From: CAVZXS01 sp963779325
GTDB lineage: Bacteria; Bacteroidota; Bacteroidia; Chitinophagales; Chitinophagaceae
NCBI GenBank assembly: GCA_963779325.1
Contig: CAVZXS010000011.1
Span: 372,001-436,000, forward strand
Length of the DNA stretch: 64,000 bases
Direction of reading: 5' to 3'
In this document: in pieces, positions 48,592 through 57,732 of the stretch
Position numbering within the stretch: the first letter of the stretch is position 1
How the letters are laid out: each line of letters starts with the position of its first letter
Notes under the pieces: generated by a model
The model's database searches: none
What the model saw: only the letters and a program-made list of their open reading frames with translations
What the model was told of the DNA's origin: nothing
Program-made: the position numbers and the translations under genes

Positions 48592-48679
48592 GATAAATAA
48601 TCCTTTTCCCGATTTCCTTTTCAATTACTATTTTTGATTAATATCCGAATAAAGTATTAATCTATCAAAATTTTATAAA

Positions 48680-49198
48680 ATGAAAATTAAATTCATACTG
48701 TTTTCCCTACTTGCCCTGACACTTACCGGTTGTGCGCCAAAAGCATATCCTTTAAAAGGAACTTACACAAATGGTAACTATGAACAGCTTTCTGATAAAA
48801 CAAAAGATCAGGTTTGGGATAACATTATTGATTTCTTTGCTAAGAATGGAATTGGTATTAAAATAATTGATCGCAGCAGCGGATTAATTATTTCAGGGGA
48901 AACGACTTTAACGTGGAGTTATGAAAATAGTAAAGGTGAACTTTTAAATAAAGATGCGTGGGTGGCTATTTATAAAATCTATGATCCCGGTTCTCGTATT
49001 GTTTACAAACCTTATTTAGTTACCGGAGAGTGGAATATTAGAATAAAAGAGCAAAGTGGAAAAACTCTAATAAACATTAATTTGGTAAATCCAAGTTATA
49101 CGCTAAGTCAGACTTCAGCAAGCAAATCAATATTTCAAAAAGGGTATTTGCAATCTACGGGTAACTTTGAGAAATGGGTTTACGGCAATATAAAATAA
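48680..49198 (+). CDS. Lipoprotein at the element's right end
   Basis: A 172-residue predicted lipoprotein with the lipobox LTGC (Cys18). The mature part (~20-172) is alternating beta-strands (GLIISGETTLTWSYEN, GEWNIRIKEQSGKTLININLVNPSYTL). No family is recognised. It is the last gene before the right attachment site, where accessory genes often sit, so it may alter the host envelope, for example towards competing elements or phages. That is a guess from location only. Confidence 0.7.
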   Translation: MKIKFILFSLLALTLTGCAPKAYPLKGTYTNGNYEQLSDKTKDQVWDNIIDFFAKNGIGIKIIDRSSGLIISGETTLTWSYENSKGELLNKDAWVAIYKIYDPGSRIVYKPYLVTGEWNIRIKEQSGKTLININLVNPSYTLSQTSASKSIFQKGYLQSTGNFEKWVYGNIK

Positions 49199-49292
49199 AA
49201 AGGGCAGGATAGAAATCCCGCCCGATAAGTTAAAAGCCATTGATATGGCCAGACAAAAATAAGATAAAAACGGCCTCAAAACAGAGGTAAAC

Positions 49293-49314
49293 TGCTCCCC
49301 TTTTTGCTCCCCTT
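49293..49314 (+). repeat. Arm-type direct repeat, right copy
   Basis: 22 bp identical to 39125-39146 in the same orientation, 53 nt inside the right attachment core. Confidence 0.65.
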
Positions 49315-49366
49315 CCATAAAATTAAAATGCAAATAATTGTAAATTAATTATTTGCGAAAATAAGT

Positions 49367-49382
49367 TGCGGAGACTAAGGGA
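49367..49382. repeat. Right attachment site (attR core)
   Basis: The 16-bp TGCGGAGACTAAGGGA copy lies at the 3' end of the tRNA-Ser gene and partly overlaps its acceptor arm. It is identical to 38992-39007. Confidence 0.8.
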
Positions 49383-49455
49383 TTCGAACCCTTGATACAG
49401 TTTCCCGTATACACACTTTCCAGGCGTGCTCCTTCAACCACTCGGACAAGTCTCC
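49369..49455 (-). tRNA. tRNA-Ser (GGA)
   Basis: A complete 87-nt class II tRNA. The acceptor GGAGACT pairs with AGTCTCC, discriminator G; the anticodon loop CTGGAAA gives GGA (codons UCC and UCU); a long variable arm TATACGGGAAACTGTAT fits serine; the T-arm is AAGGG-TTCGAAT-CCCTT. CCA is not encoded. It is the integration target of the element to its left, and its 3' end is restored by the right attachment site. Confidence 0.93.
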
Positions 49456-49490
49456 AAAAAAATCGGGTGGCAAAAATACAGTTTCATTGC

Positions 49491-50252
49491 TCAGGTTCCG
49501 AATAAAGTTTCAGCATTCTTTGTCGTAATAGAATCAACCTCTGCCAAAGACAAGTTTTTTATTTCGGTAATCTTTTCAGCTATCAGTTTCAAATAGCTGC
49601 ATTCATTTCTTTTTCCCCTGTAAGGAACCGGCGCCAGGTAAGGCGCATCTGTTTCCAAAAGAATATGCTTTATAGCAATATTATTAAGTACTGTGTCCAA
49701 CCCTGATTTTTTGAAGGTAACCACCCCGCCTATTCCGAGATAAAAACCAAGATCAATAATCTTATTCGCCTGTTCGGCGCTGCCTCCAAAACAATGAAAT
49801 ACGCCTTTCAGTTTTCCATTTTGCTTTTTGCTCACTGCTTCAATACATTCATCTATCGAGTCCCGGGAATGAATAACAATTGGTATATCAAACTCCAATG
49901 CCCAATCCATTTGCATGTTAAAGACTTCAAATTGTTGCTCTTTAAAACTCAGGTCCCAATAAAAATCAAGTCCTATTTCACCAATAGCTATAAACTTCCT
50001 CTTTTCCAGGTATTGCCTCGCTATTTTCAGTTCTTCCTCAAAGCCTTCTTTTACCGAACAGGGATGAAGCCCCATCATAGCAATGCATTGGCCCGGAAAT
50101 CCTTCCTCTAATTGCAGCATGGAACTATGCGTTTCACTGTCGATAGCCGGTAATAAAAATTTGCTCACTCCTGCATTTTTCCCGCGCAGTATCATTTCGG
50201 CCCTGTCGGCATCAAACTCTTTGAGGTAAATATGGCAATGCGTATCAATCAT
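49491..50252 (-). CDS. tatD: TatD-family metal-dependent hydrolase
   Basis: A 253-residue TatD-type DNase with the metal motif DTHCHIY (His4, His6), GEIGLDFYWD (~Glu92), IVIHSRDS (~His128), VFHCFGG (~His153) and LETDAPYLAP (Asp ~203). The family includes 3'-5' DNases and D-aminoacyl-tRNA deacylases, so the substrate is uncertain. It lies 35 nt from the tRNA-Ser gene on the same strand. Confidence 0.93.
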   Translation of the reverse strand: MIDTHCHIYLKEFDADRAEMILRGKNAGVSKFLLPAIDSETHSSMLQLEEGFPGQCIAMMGLHPCSVKEGFEEELKIARQYLEKRKFIAIGEIGLDFYWDLSFKEQQFEVFNMQMDWALEFDIPIVIHSRDSIDECIEAVSKKQNGKLKGVFHCFGGSAEQANKIIDLGFYLGIGGVVTFKKSGLDTVLNNIAIKHILLETDAPYLAPVPYRGKRNECSYLKLIAEKITEIKNLSLAEVDSITTKNAETLFGT

Positions 50253-50362
50253 CAGGGTATTATTTGAAACAAAACTGCCGAAAAATTTTAGCTTTACGTT
50301 AAACTTGTACTAATAAAATGAATCTACCTTGCGTTATTAAATTGTACACAAAGCCCCTTTTT

Positions 50363-51292
50363 ATGAAATTCGTAAAAACCCCTGCCCGATTACTGACTGC
50401 ATTTCTGCTTATTACCCTTGCCTTTTTTACAGCTTGTAACAAAGATGAGAGTGCTTCATTAACGGCACAAGAAGAAGAGCTGGCCTCTGTAGCCATCAGC
50501 GAAGCAGATGCTGAAGCAGATGTAGTATTTGACAATGTATTTGATGATGTAATGGGAGTGAGTGATGACGTGGGTTTACAGGGAACAGGGATATATGGTA
50601 AAATAGCTATCGTTAATCAAAATGCCCGTATTGACAGCATCAGCCCCACGCTGAGATGTGCTTCACTTACAATAACCAAACCCAATCCACCCGCCCCTTT
50701 TCCGGTAAGAATTGTTGTTGATTTCGGCACGGGCTGTAAAGGCCCCGACGGTCGTACACGTTCCGGAAAAATAATTTCTGAATATACAGGACGTCTTATT
50801 ACCCCGGGTGCAACGGCTACTACTACCTTTAAAGACTATAAAATTGACAGTATCTCCATTGACGGTACCCACAAAATAAGCAATACAGGCAGCAGCAATA
50901 CAGAGCGTAAGTTTAAAGTGGAGGTTAGCAATGCCAAACTCACTAAGCCCACCGGCAATTTCGCCGAATGGAACAGTACTAAAATCATTACTCAAACCGA
51001 GGGGCTAAATACTCCCTTTATTGCAAAGGATGATATTTTCCGTATAGAAGGTAGTGCCGGCGGTCGTGTACGAAGAAATAATTTGATTGTGGCATGGAGG
51101 TCTGAGATCACGGATCCCCTTGTAAAAAGATTCAATTGCCGCTGGATTGTAAAGGGAAAAGTACGTATGATACGGTCAAACAGCAACGCAAATTCGCCGT
51201 GGACGGCATTATTAGATTTCGGCAACGGAGACTGCAATAACCGGGCTTTAATCACAATTAATGGCATAATTCACGAAATTACTTTGCCATAA
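50363..51292 (+). CDS. Putative lipoprotein
   Basis: A 309-residue predicted lipoprotein. I set the start at the ATG at 50363 because it gives a proper signal peptide with lipobox FFTAC; the upstream in-frame ATG adds 15 residues that disrupt it. The mature N-terminus is acidic (DAEADVVFDNVFDDVMGVSDDVG), and the rest is beta-rich with TLRCASLTIT and FGTGCKGPDGRTRSGKI. I know similar Bacteroidota lipoproteins but not a function. Confidence 0.75.
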   Translation: MKFVKTPARLLTAFLLITLAFFTACNKDESASLTAQEEELASVAISEADAEADVVFDNVFDDVMGVSDDVGLQGTGIYGKIAIVNQNARIDSISPTLRCASLTITKPNPPAPFPVRIVVDFGTGCKGPDGRTRSGKIISEYTGRLITPGATATTTFKDYKIDSISIDGTHKISNTGSSNTERKFKVEVSNAKLTKPTGNFAEWNSTKIITQTEGLNTPFIAKDDIFRIEGSAGGRVRRNNLIVAWRSEITDPLVKRFNCRWIVKGKVRMIRSNSNANSPWTALLDFGNGDCNNRALITINGIIHEITLP

Positions 51293-51345
51293 TAAAAAAA
51301 ATATTATACCTTTAAATCAGTTTTCATAGGGTACGGATTAAAAAC

Positions 51346-51377
51346 GGGCCAGGGTTTCTACCCCGGCCCTAACTTTT
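51346..51377 (+). terminator. Rho-independent terminator
   Basis: Stem GGGCCaGGG/CCCcGGCCC with a 6-nt loop, followed by TAACTTTTTT. It lies between convergent genes. Confidence 0.75.
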
Positions 51378-51419
51378 TTACTGATTTTCAATCATTTAGA
51401 ATTCATTCCGCTTTTATAC

Positions 51420-52046
51420 TTACTCAATAAACTTAAACCGGTAGCCTTCTTTTTTTAAGTGAACCAGTACTTTCGGAAGCACATATTGCAATTTTTCAAA
51501 AGATTTTGTACTGTCGTGCAGCACAATTATAGAACCCGGCCCGGCATTAAAAATTACGTTCTCAAGACATTTTTTATTGTTAATTTTTTCATCAAAATCC
51601 GCACTTAATACATCCCACATAATCACTTTAGCTTTCTTACCTTTCATTACGGCTTGCAAATTTTCTGCTTGAAATCTTGTGATTCTGCCATACGGCGGTC
51701 TGAATAAATCAGAGTCAATATGCCTTGCCGCTTCGGCTATATCTCGCATATATTTTTCATTAGAAACCTTCCATCCGTTCAGGTGATTATGGGTATGATT
51801 GCCTACACGATGACCTTCATTAATTATTCTTTTGTATAACTCCGGATGCGCCGCTGCATTTTTACCAATACAAAAAAATGTAGCTAACGCTTCATATTTC
51901 TTTAATTCATTTAAAACAAAAGGAGTGGCTTCAGGATGCGGCCCGTCATCAAAAGTGAGATAAACAATTTTTTCAGCTGTTGGTATACTCCATATATAAG
52001 AAGGATAAATTTTCTTTATCCACCCGGGCGTTTTTACAAAATACAT
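51420..52046 (-). CDS. Polysaccharide deacetylase family protein
   Basis: A 208-residue NodB-homology-domain enzyme. Motifs 1-3 are intact: TFDDGPHPE (metal Asp), HRVGNHTHNH (two His) and RPPYGR; ILHDS-like VLHDSTKS follows. It removes acetyl groups from a cell-surface glycan, such as peptidoglycan or chitin-type sugar. I set the start at 52046 (MYFVKTPGW, the usual family opening). A second start 3 codons earlier is possible, and both lie just after a perfect TATCTTTG element. The upstream extension is not needed. Confidence 0.88.
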   Translation of the reverse strand: MYFVKTPGWIKKIYPSYIWSIPTAEKIVYLTFDDGPHPEATPFVLNELKKYEALATFFCIGKNAAAHPELYKRIINEGHRVGNHTHNHLNGWKVSNEKYMRDIAEAARHIDSDLFRPPYGRITRFQAENLQAVMKGKKAKVIMWDVLSADFDEKINNKKCLENVIFNAGPGSIIVLHDSTKSFEKLQYVLPKVLVHLKKEGYRFKFIE

Positions 52047-52061
52047 TGTATTCATGTACAG

Positions 52062-52069
52062 CAAAGATA
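52062..52069 (-). promoter_or_regulatory. Putative -7 element of the deacetylase gene
   Basis: Minus-strand TATCTTTG, an exact match. It ends 6 nt before the ATG at 52055 and 15 nt before the ATG at 52046, so it rules out the longer upstream start. Confidence 0.55.
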
Positions 52070-52180
52070 CTGATGATGTACTTTCGCAGTAAAATTCTTC
52101 CTGCTTCAGCTGTTGCCGTTGCAACAGCAATTCCACTTTATAAAATCGCCTGCAAAAAAATCTTATAGCACTAAAAAAAT

Positions 52181-52188
52181 TATCTTTA
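52181..52188 (+). promoter_or_regulatory. Putative -7 element of gltX
   Basis: TATCTTTA, one mismatch from consensus, ends 7 nt before the gltX ATG. Confidence 0.4.
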
Positions 52189-52195
52189 CAAACTT

Positions 52196-53728
52196 ATGAA
52201 TAAAGTCAGAGTTCGTTTTGCCCCTTCTCCTACAGGCGGTTTGCACATGGGCGGTGTAAGAACAGTTTTATACAATTACTTATTTGCCAAAAAACATGGC
52301 GGTACGTTTGTATTGCGTATAGAAGATACGGATCAGAGCAGGTTTGTACCCGGCGCCGAGGAATATATTTTTAATTGTTTGAAATGGGCCGGGCTTGAAC
52401 CTGACGAAAGCCCTGTACACGGTGGCCCCTATGGACCTTACCGGCAAAGCGAACGTAAAGAATTGTACAAACAATACGCGGAGCAGCTTATAAAAGACGG
52501 CTATGCTTATTACGCATTTGATACGCCGGAAGAGTTGGAAAAAATGCGTACAGATTTTAAAACTGCCGATAACCCCGCGCCGCAATACGACAAGTCGGTA
52601 AGAATGCGCATGCGCAATTCTTTATCGCTAAGCGAAGAGGAAACAAAAAAATTATTAGCCGCCCGCACAAGACATGTAGTACGGATAAAAATACCGGGCA
52701 ACGAAACGGTTTCATTTACAGATATGATTCGCGGCGAAGTTCATTTTGATACTGCATTGGTGGATGATAAAGTATTGCTGAAAGCCGATGGTATGCCTAC
52801 TTACCATTTAGCTGTGGTGGTAGATGATTATTTAATGAAGATAACGCATGCCTTTCGCGGCGAGGAATGGTTGCCGAGTGCGCCGGTACATATTTTATTA
52901 TGGAAATATTTATTTGGTTTGGATAAGATGCCGCAATGGGCGCATTTACCGTTGATATTGGGGCCAAACGGTAAATTGAGTAAAAGAGACGGAGCGAAAT
53001 ACGGTTTCCCTGTTTTTGCTATGAATTGGATTGATAAAAAAGCAAATGACCCTGATAATAATGCAGTAACAGAAGGATTTAAAGAAAAAGGATTTTTACC
53101 CGAAGCATTTATCAACCTGTTGGCATTATTGGGTTGGAACGACGGCACGGAGAAAGAAATTTTTACGATGGAGGAATTGATAGAGCATTTTTCGATAGAA
53201 AGAGTACACAGCGGCGGCGCCAAGTTTGATTATGAAAAAGCAAAATGGTTCAACCACGAATGGTTGAAGAAATTACCTGTTGAAAATTGGATGGTACAGG
53301 TAAAAGAAATATTTGCAGCAAAAGGCATTGTAATTACCGACGATAATTATTTTAAAAAAGTATTGGAACTAATTAAAGAACGCTGTCACTTGCTGCCCGA
53401 TTTTTATGAACAAGGTTCTTTTTTCTTTAAAACTCCCGAAAGCTTTGATACAGCCGCGGTCAAACCAAAATGGAGTGATGATAAGAAATTATTTTTTGAA
53501 GACTTTATAAATAGGTTCCCGGCAATCAGGAATTGGGAATCTGCCGGCATTGAAACCGAGTTTAAAAATTTGGCCGCAGAAAAAAATATTAAACCCGGCG
53601 ATTTATTATTCGCCCTCCGCATTATGCTGGTAGGCGGAAAGTTCGGTCCGCCGGTTTTTGATATTGCCGCTTTAATAGGTAAGGAAGAAACTGTAAAACG
53701 GATAAAGTTATTTTTGTCGGTTATATAG
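52196..53728 (+). CDS. gltX: Glutamyl-tRNA synthetase
   Basis: A 510-residue class I synthetase charging tRNA-Glu. The HIGH-type motif is PSPTGGLHMGG (~9-19), with the RIEDTDQSRF block (~45) and the KLSKRDGAKYG motif (~262-272, the KMSKS equivalent). The length is normal for Bacteroidota. It is intact, in contrast to several neighbours. The gene starts 7 nt after a -7 element. Confidence 0.96.
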   Translation: MNKVRVRFAPSPTGGLHMGGVRTVLYNYLFAKKHGGTFVLRIEDTDQSRFVPGAEEYIFNCLKWAGLEPDESPVHGGPYGPYRQSERKELYKQYAEQLIKDGYAYYAFDTPEELEKMRTDFKTADNPAPQYDKSVRMRMRNSLSLSEEETKKLLAARTRHVVRIKIPGNETVSFTDMIRGEVHFDTALVDDKVLLKADGMPTYHLAVVVDDYLMKITHAFRGEEWLPSAPVHILLWKYLFGLDKMPQWAHLPLILGPNGKLSKRDGAKYGFPVFAMNWIDKKANDPDNNAVTEGFKEKGFLPEAFINLLALLGWNDGTEKEIFTMEELIEHFSIERVHSGGAKFDYEKAKWFNHEWLKKLPVENWMVQVKEIFAAKGIVITDDNYFKKVLELIKERCHLLPDFYEQGSFFFKTPESFDTAAVKPKWSDDKKLFFEDFINRFPAIRNWESAGIETEFKNLAAEKNIKPGDLLFALRIMLVGGKFGPPVFDIAALIGKEETVKRIKLFLSVI

Positions 53729-53856
53729 GATGTTATTGTAACTCCATAGCGTTGTTCTTTAGTAAAAAAGTCAAAAAAATTAAGGGGTAATAAAAGCTCA
53801 CTTAAGAGCATTATGCAATCCTGAAAGTTTCTGCATCCATAAACAAATAACTGTTT

Positions 53857-56800
53857 ATGAGAAAAAATCTACTCCCCCTATTCATTCTCCTTTTTTATAC
53901 CAAATTAATAAATGCGCAAGCTAAAGATGATCCGATAGAACTTAAAAATTTATCGGTAAGCATTAAAGCGGACTTGTTTACAGCCATTACAACACTCAAC
54001 ATGGAATTTTATAATCCCAATGCAAAAGTGCTGGATGGTGAGTATAATTTTTCATTAAAAGACGGGCAAGTGATTACAGGCTTTGCATTGGACATTAACG
54101 GCTTCATGCGTGAAGGCGTAATCGTAGATAAACAAAAAGGCAGAGTAGCGTATGAAAATATAATCCGGCGGCGTGTTGACCCGGGTTTATTGGAAATGAC
54201 TGCAGGCAATAATTATCGCGTAAGAGTTTATCCAATGCCTTCCAAAGGAGCCAGGAAAATAAAAATAATAATTACCGAACTTCTTTCTATAAAAGAAAAT
54301 GCATTGCAATACAATTTGCCGTTGGATTTTTCATATCCCGTCAGGCAGGTTAAAGTTGATATTGCGGCTGAAACCGATGATATTTTGCCCTTAACAAATG
54401 ATGGTCTTTTGAAAAAATCAGTTTTTTCAAAAAGTAATTCACAGTTTATTCTTCAGTATGACGAAAAAAATACTGAAATAAAAAAGCCCGTATCCTTTCG
54501 TATTCCGCTTGATTCGAAGAGGAAAATTTTATGTAAACAAACAACGGATAGTGTAACCCGATTTGCAATTCATTTAAAACCTGAAATGGAAAATTCAAAA
54601 GCGGCTTCTTTTTCATCGGCAACTGTTTTTTGGGATATATCATCCTCTGCCGCTCAAACGGGATATCAAAAAGGATATTCAATTTCTTGAAAACATAATT
54701 GAGGAAAAAGAACTTGGTGATCTTACCGTTGTCACATTTAGTAATGCGGTTCATGAGGTAAAAGATTTCAAGGGCAAATCGATTGTTAATGCAGTACGCA
54801 GGTTTCTGTCTTCACAAATAACAGATGGCGGCACACAGCTGGGCTCAATTGATTGCAGCAGGTTTGATTCAGATGTTTATTTTTTGTTTAGCGACGGCTT
54901 GAGCAATTTCGGGAGCGATAAAATAAATACAACACAAAAACCTGTTTATTGTATTTCATCCTCCGCAACAACAAATCAAACTTTACTCAAAAGAATTGCT
55001 GAACAAACAGGCGGGCGATACATAGACCTTTACTCAACTGAAATAAAAAAAGCAATAAATGAATTCAACAGTTTACAAAAAATATTGCTTTATGTTCAGT
55101 CAGCCAATAAAATGATTGCTGCAAATCTATCAATGCCGATAGCGTTTGATGATTGGGTAACATTTTCAGGAGAAATAAATGCAAAAACAGATACACTAAT
55201 ATTCGCTTTTGGCGATAACGGGCAAGTGCTAAAAACCGAAACGGTTTATCTTAATGGGATTGAAACATGTGTATCTGAATCGCCCGGCACCATAAATATT
55301 TTGCAACAGTATGAAAAAATATTAAAAGACAATGATGAAACCGTTTTACTGCCTTTTGCCAAAAAGAATAAATTGGTATCGACGGTTTCGTCTTTCATTG
55401 TATTGGATAACTTAGAAGATTATATCCAGTATGGAATAGAACCGCCATCCGATTTGGCTGATGAATATAATAAGCGGTTGTATGTAGTAAAACAAAAAGA
55501 AGAGCAACAGAAAATAGACGAAACCAATGCGGTAATTAATAACCTGAGGAAAACAGTTGCTTTATATAATGACCGTATTACCTGGTGGGATAAAAATGAA
55601 CCGCTAATCAGCTTACAGGAAGTTGAAAAAAAGAATGAAGAGCGGTTGTCGATTAATAACAATTCGAACGCTGATCAAAATGAAATATCAGAAAAGTCCA
55701 ATAACAACGACAATGCTGATGTTTTTAAACTAAGCACTAATTCATTAAACGAAGTAGTTGTGGTTGGTTACGGAACTCAACAAAGAAGAGATATAACGGG
55801 ATCCGTAGCTACTATTCGTTCTTCCGAATTTGCAAATTCAGGTACACTGAGTGTACAACAGGCATTACAAGGGAAAGTAGCAGGGCTGATGGTTGTACAA
55901 AATAACGGATCACCCGGAATTGCTCCCAAAATTTTTATTCGCGGAGTCGGAACATTAGGTGCCAATAGAGAACCGCTTTATATATTGGATGGCATGCCTG
56001 TTGACGGAGATTTTATCGCTACTATTAATGTAAACGATATTGAAAGCTGTAAGCGTGTATAAAGATATACAGGCAAGTGCATTATTTGGCAGTCGTGCAA
56101 GTAACGGAGCTATTGTAATTACAACAAAAAGGGGTTTCAGAAACAGCAATCAATACTTACAGGGTGTAGCCAAGTATAAAGATTTGGATGATGTAGAATA
56201 TGTTACAGAGTTGAAGGAAGTCGATAAAACAATGATTTATAAAAATTACCTGGGGATGAAAGACAGCTTAGGTAAAGAACCTGCTTTTTATTTTGATGTA
56301 GCCCAGTTACTGTTTGAATCAGGTGATAAAGAAAAGGCGTTTCGGGTTTTAACAAACCTGGCAGAGCTTGATAATGAAAGCCATCAATTGCTCCGTGCCA
56401 TGGGTTATGTACTGGAAAGTTGGAAGATGGATGATGAAGCGGTTTCAGTTTATAAAAAAGTCTTACTGATAAAAGAAGAAGAGCCGCAATCATACAGGGA
56501 TATTGCATTGGCATATGAAAGAAAAGGAGATCATCAGCAGGCAGTTGATATTTTATACACCTGTCTTACAAAAAATTGGTATCAATATGAAGCAAGGTAC
56601 AGGGGCTTAAAATCATTATTGCTGAATGAAATGAATGCAATCATATTGCAACAAGGTAAAATATTGGATCTTTCAAAGATTAACGGAGGCGTTATTAAAC
56701 CGTTACCTGTTGATCTGCGTATTGTTATTGACTGGAATAAAGATGAAACGGATATTGACTTGCACATAATTGAACCGGGTGGTCAAGAGTGTTCTTATCA

Positions 56801-57071
56801 AAATCATAATACTAAGAACGGAGGTCGGCTGTCAGAAGATTTTACCCAAGGCTATGGTCCCGAAGAATACCAAATAAAAGAAGCTAAAAAAGGCAAGTAT
56901 GCAATACGGGTAAAATATTATGGAGACAGGTACCAAAAGCAGCAGGTACCATCTTTTATTAAACTGACGATTTATAAGAATTTCGGAAGACCTGATCAAT
57001 CTGTAAAAATTGAAAACTTAATTATGGACTATCAAACGGGGATGGTTGAAATAGGAGAAGTTAAGTTCTAA
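53857..57071 (+). CDS. VIT/vWA, TonB-plug, TPR and DUF2135 fusion protein, two frameshifts
   Basis: Three overlapping frames form one ~1,070-residue exported protein; the span is 3n+2, with extra bases near 54657 and 56048. Order: signal peptide; VIT domain (~20-150, AITTLNMEFYNPNAKVLDGEYNFSLKDG); a vWA-like domain (~260-400); an acidic linker; a SusC-type plug segment (~625-740, LNEVVVVGYGTQQRRDITGSVATIRSSE, then GKVAGLMVVQNNGSPGIAPKIFIRG and ESVSVYKDIQASALFGSRASNG); TPR helices (~790-900); C-terminal DUF2135 (~955-1070, DWNKDETDIDLHIIEPGG). A TonB plug without a barrel is unusual. It probably acts at the outer membrane. Confidence 0.84.
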
Positions 57072-57165
57072 AAAATATTTTCTAAAAAATTCTTTGCAAA
57101 AAGTTGGCAGTATCAAAAAAATAAATTCATCTTTGCACCGCAAAACAAAATTTAAAAAACAAAAC

Positions 57166-57258
57166 ATGTTACACATACAGCTACATATTGAGTCGGTGAA
57201 TTGGTTTAGTCCTAAGGGTGACTATACAGTTTGCGGGGCATGTTATGCTGATGAATAA
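57166..57258 (+). CDS. Possible 30-aa peptide in a short transcript
   Basis: An ATG opens a 30-codon frame (HIQLHIESVNWFSPKGDY, then VCGACYADE) with a Cys pair. It lies between a near-consensus promoter core (57130-57137, CATCTTTG) and a strong terminator, so a ~170-nt RNA is expected. It may be a small protein or a non-coding RNA; coding is not proven. Confidence 0.35.
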   Translation: MLHIQLHIESVNWFSPKGDYTVCGACYADE

Positions 57259-57285
57259 GTTAAACCGAATTCGATATAACACAGG

Positions 57286-57313
57286 CCCCGTAAGTGATTG
57301 CGGGGTTTTTTTT
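57286..57313 (+). terminator. Rho-independent terminator, short unit 1
   Basis: CCCCG/CGGGG stem followed by nine T. Confidence 0.8.
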
Positions 57314-57323
57314 GGCCCCGCCT

Positions 57324-57350
57324 AAATCCTCCCCAAAGGGGAGGACTTGA
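57324..57350. repeat. CCTCCCC...GGGGAGG palindrome
   Basis: TCCTCCCCAAAGGGGAGGA is an inverted repeat of the same family as those inside nuoM and the amidohydrolase gene. Further copies occur near 57640, 57935, 58530, 59618 and 59690. Confidence 0.6.
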
Positions 57351-57453
57351 GAAAAACTTAAAACTGTGCATTGTTTTGTGTAAAACAAACAGAATTGAAT
57401 CTATAATAACATAAAAAATAAAAGTGCTGAAACAATTTAAACATAAACGATTT

Positions 57454-57582
57454 ATGAAACTGAATGATTCGTTATCATCGACAGGATGCTATTGGTATGT
57501 GCCGGCGGGCAGAAGTATTGAACCCATAGGCAATGAGAATGATAATAAACATATACGACCGAGTTGTGCCCAAACACAGTAA
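57454..57582 (+). CDS. Possible 42-aa peptide in a short transcript
   Basis: An ATG opens 42 codons (MKLNDSLSSTGCYWYVPAGR, then SIEPIG and a polar end) and stops inside the hairpin AAACACAGTAAACTGTGTTT. A strong terminator follows 20 nt later. No family is recognised, and it may instead be a structured RNA. Confidence 0.3.
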   Translation: MKLNDSLSSTGCYWYVPAGRSIEPIGNENDNKHIRPSCAQTQ

Positions 57583-57601
57583 ACTGTGTTTGAATAATAA
57601 G

Positions 57602-57632
57602 AACCCGGTCGTATAAAACGACCGGGTTTTTT
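57602..57632 (+). terminator. Rho-independent terminator, short unit 2
   Basis: Stem AACCCGGTCGT/ACGACCGGGTT with a 5-nt loop and a T-run. Confidence 0.85.
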
Positions 57633-57732
57633 GTACCCCTAACCCCTAAAGGGGGATAAAAAGCTCAGCAGGTCGTACATGAATTAAATAATTGGAAAAT
57701 CCTTTTTGGGGAAGGGCTAAGGAAGGTAAGTG

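Larger units (their letters stand above)
38992..49382. mobile_element. Integrated element in tRNA-Ser(GGA), ~10.4 kb
   Basis: A tyrosine-integrase element bounded by identical 16-bp copies of TGCGGAGACTAAGGGA (38992-39007 and 49367-49382). The right copy is the 3' end of an intact tRNA-Ser gene, the usual target of such integrases. Contents in order: integrase, ORF6N protein, 894-aa unknown, excisionase-like HTH, small HTH protein, RepA-like ATPase, iteron-like repeats, a small ORF, hicAB, DUF6371 protein, HTH protein, lipoprotein. No relaxase, conjugation or capsid genes are present, so it is an integrative element that probably depends on a helper for transfer. Confidence 0.85.

Noticed and set aside
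38992..49382. A complete prophage or conjugative element
   Set aside because: There are no capsid, terminase large subunit, tail, relaxase or type IV secretion genes; only integration, replication, regulation and cargo are present.
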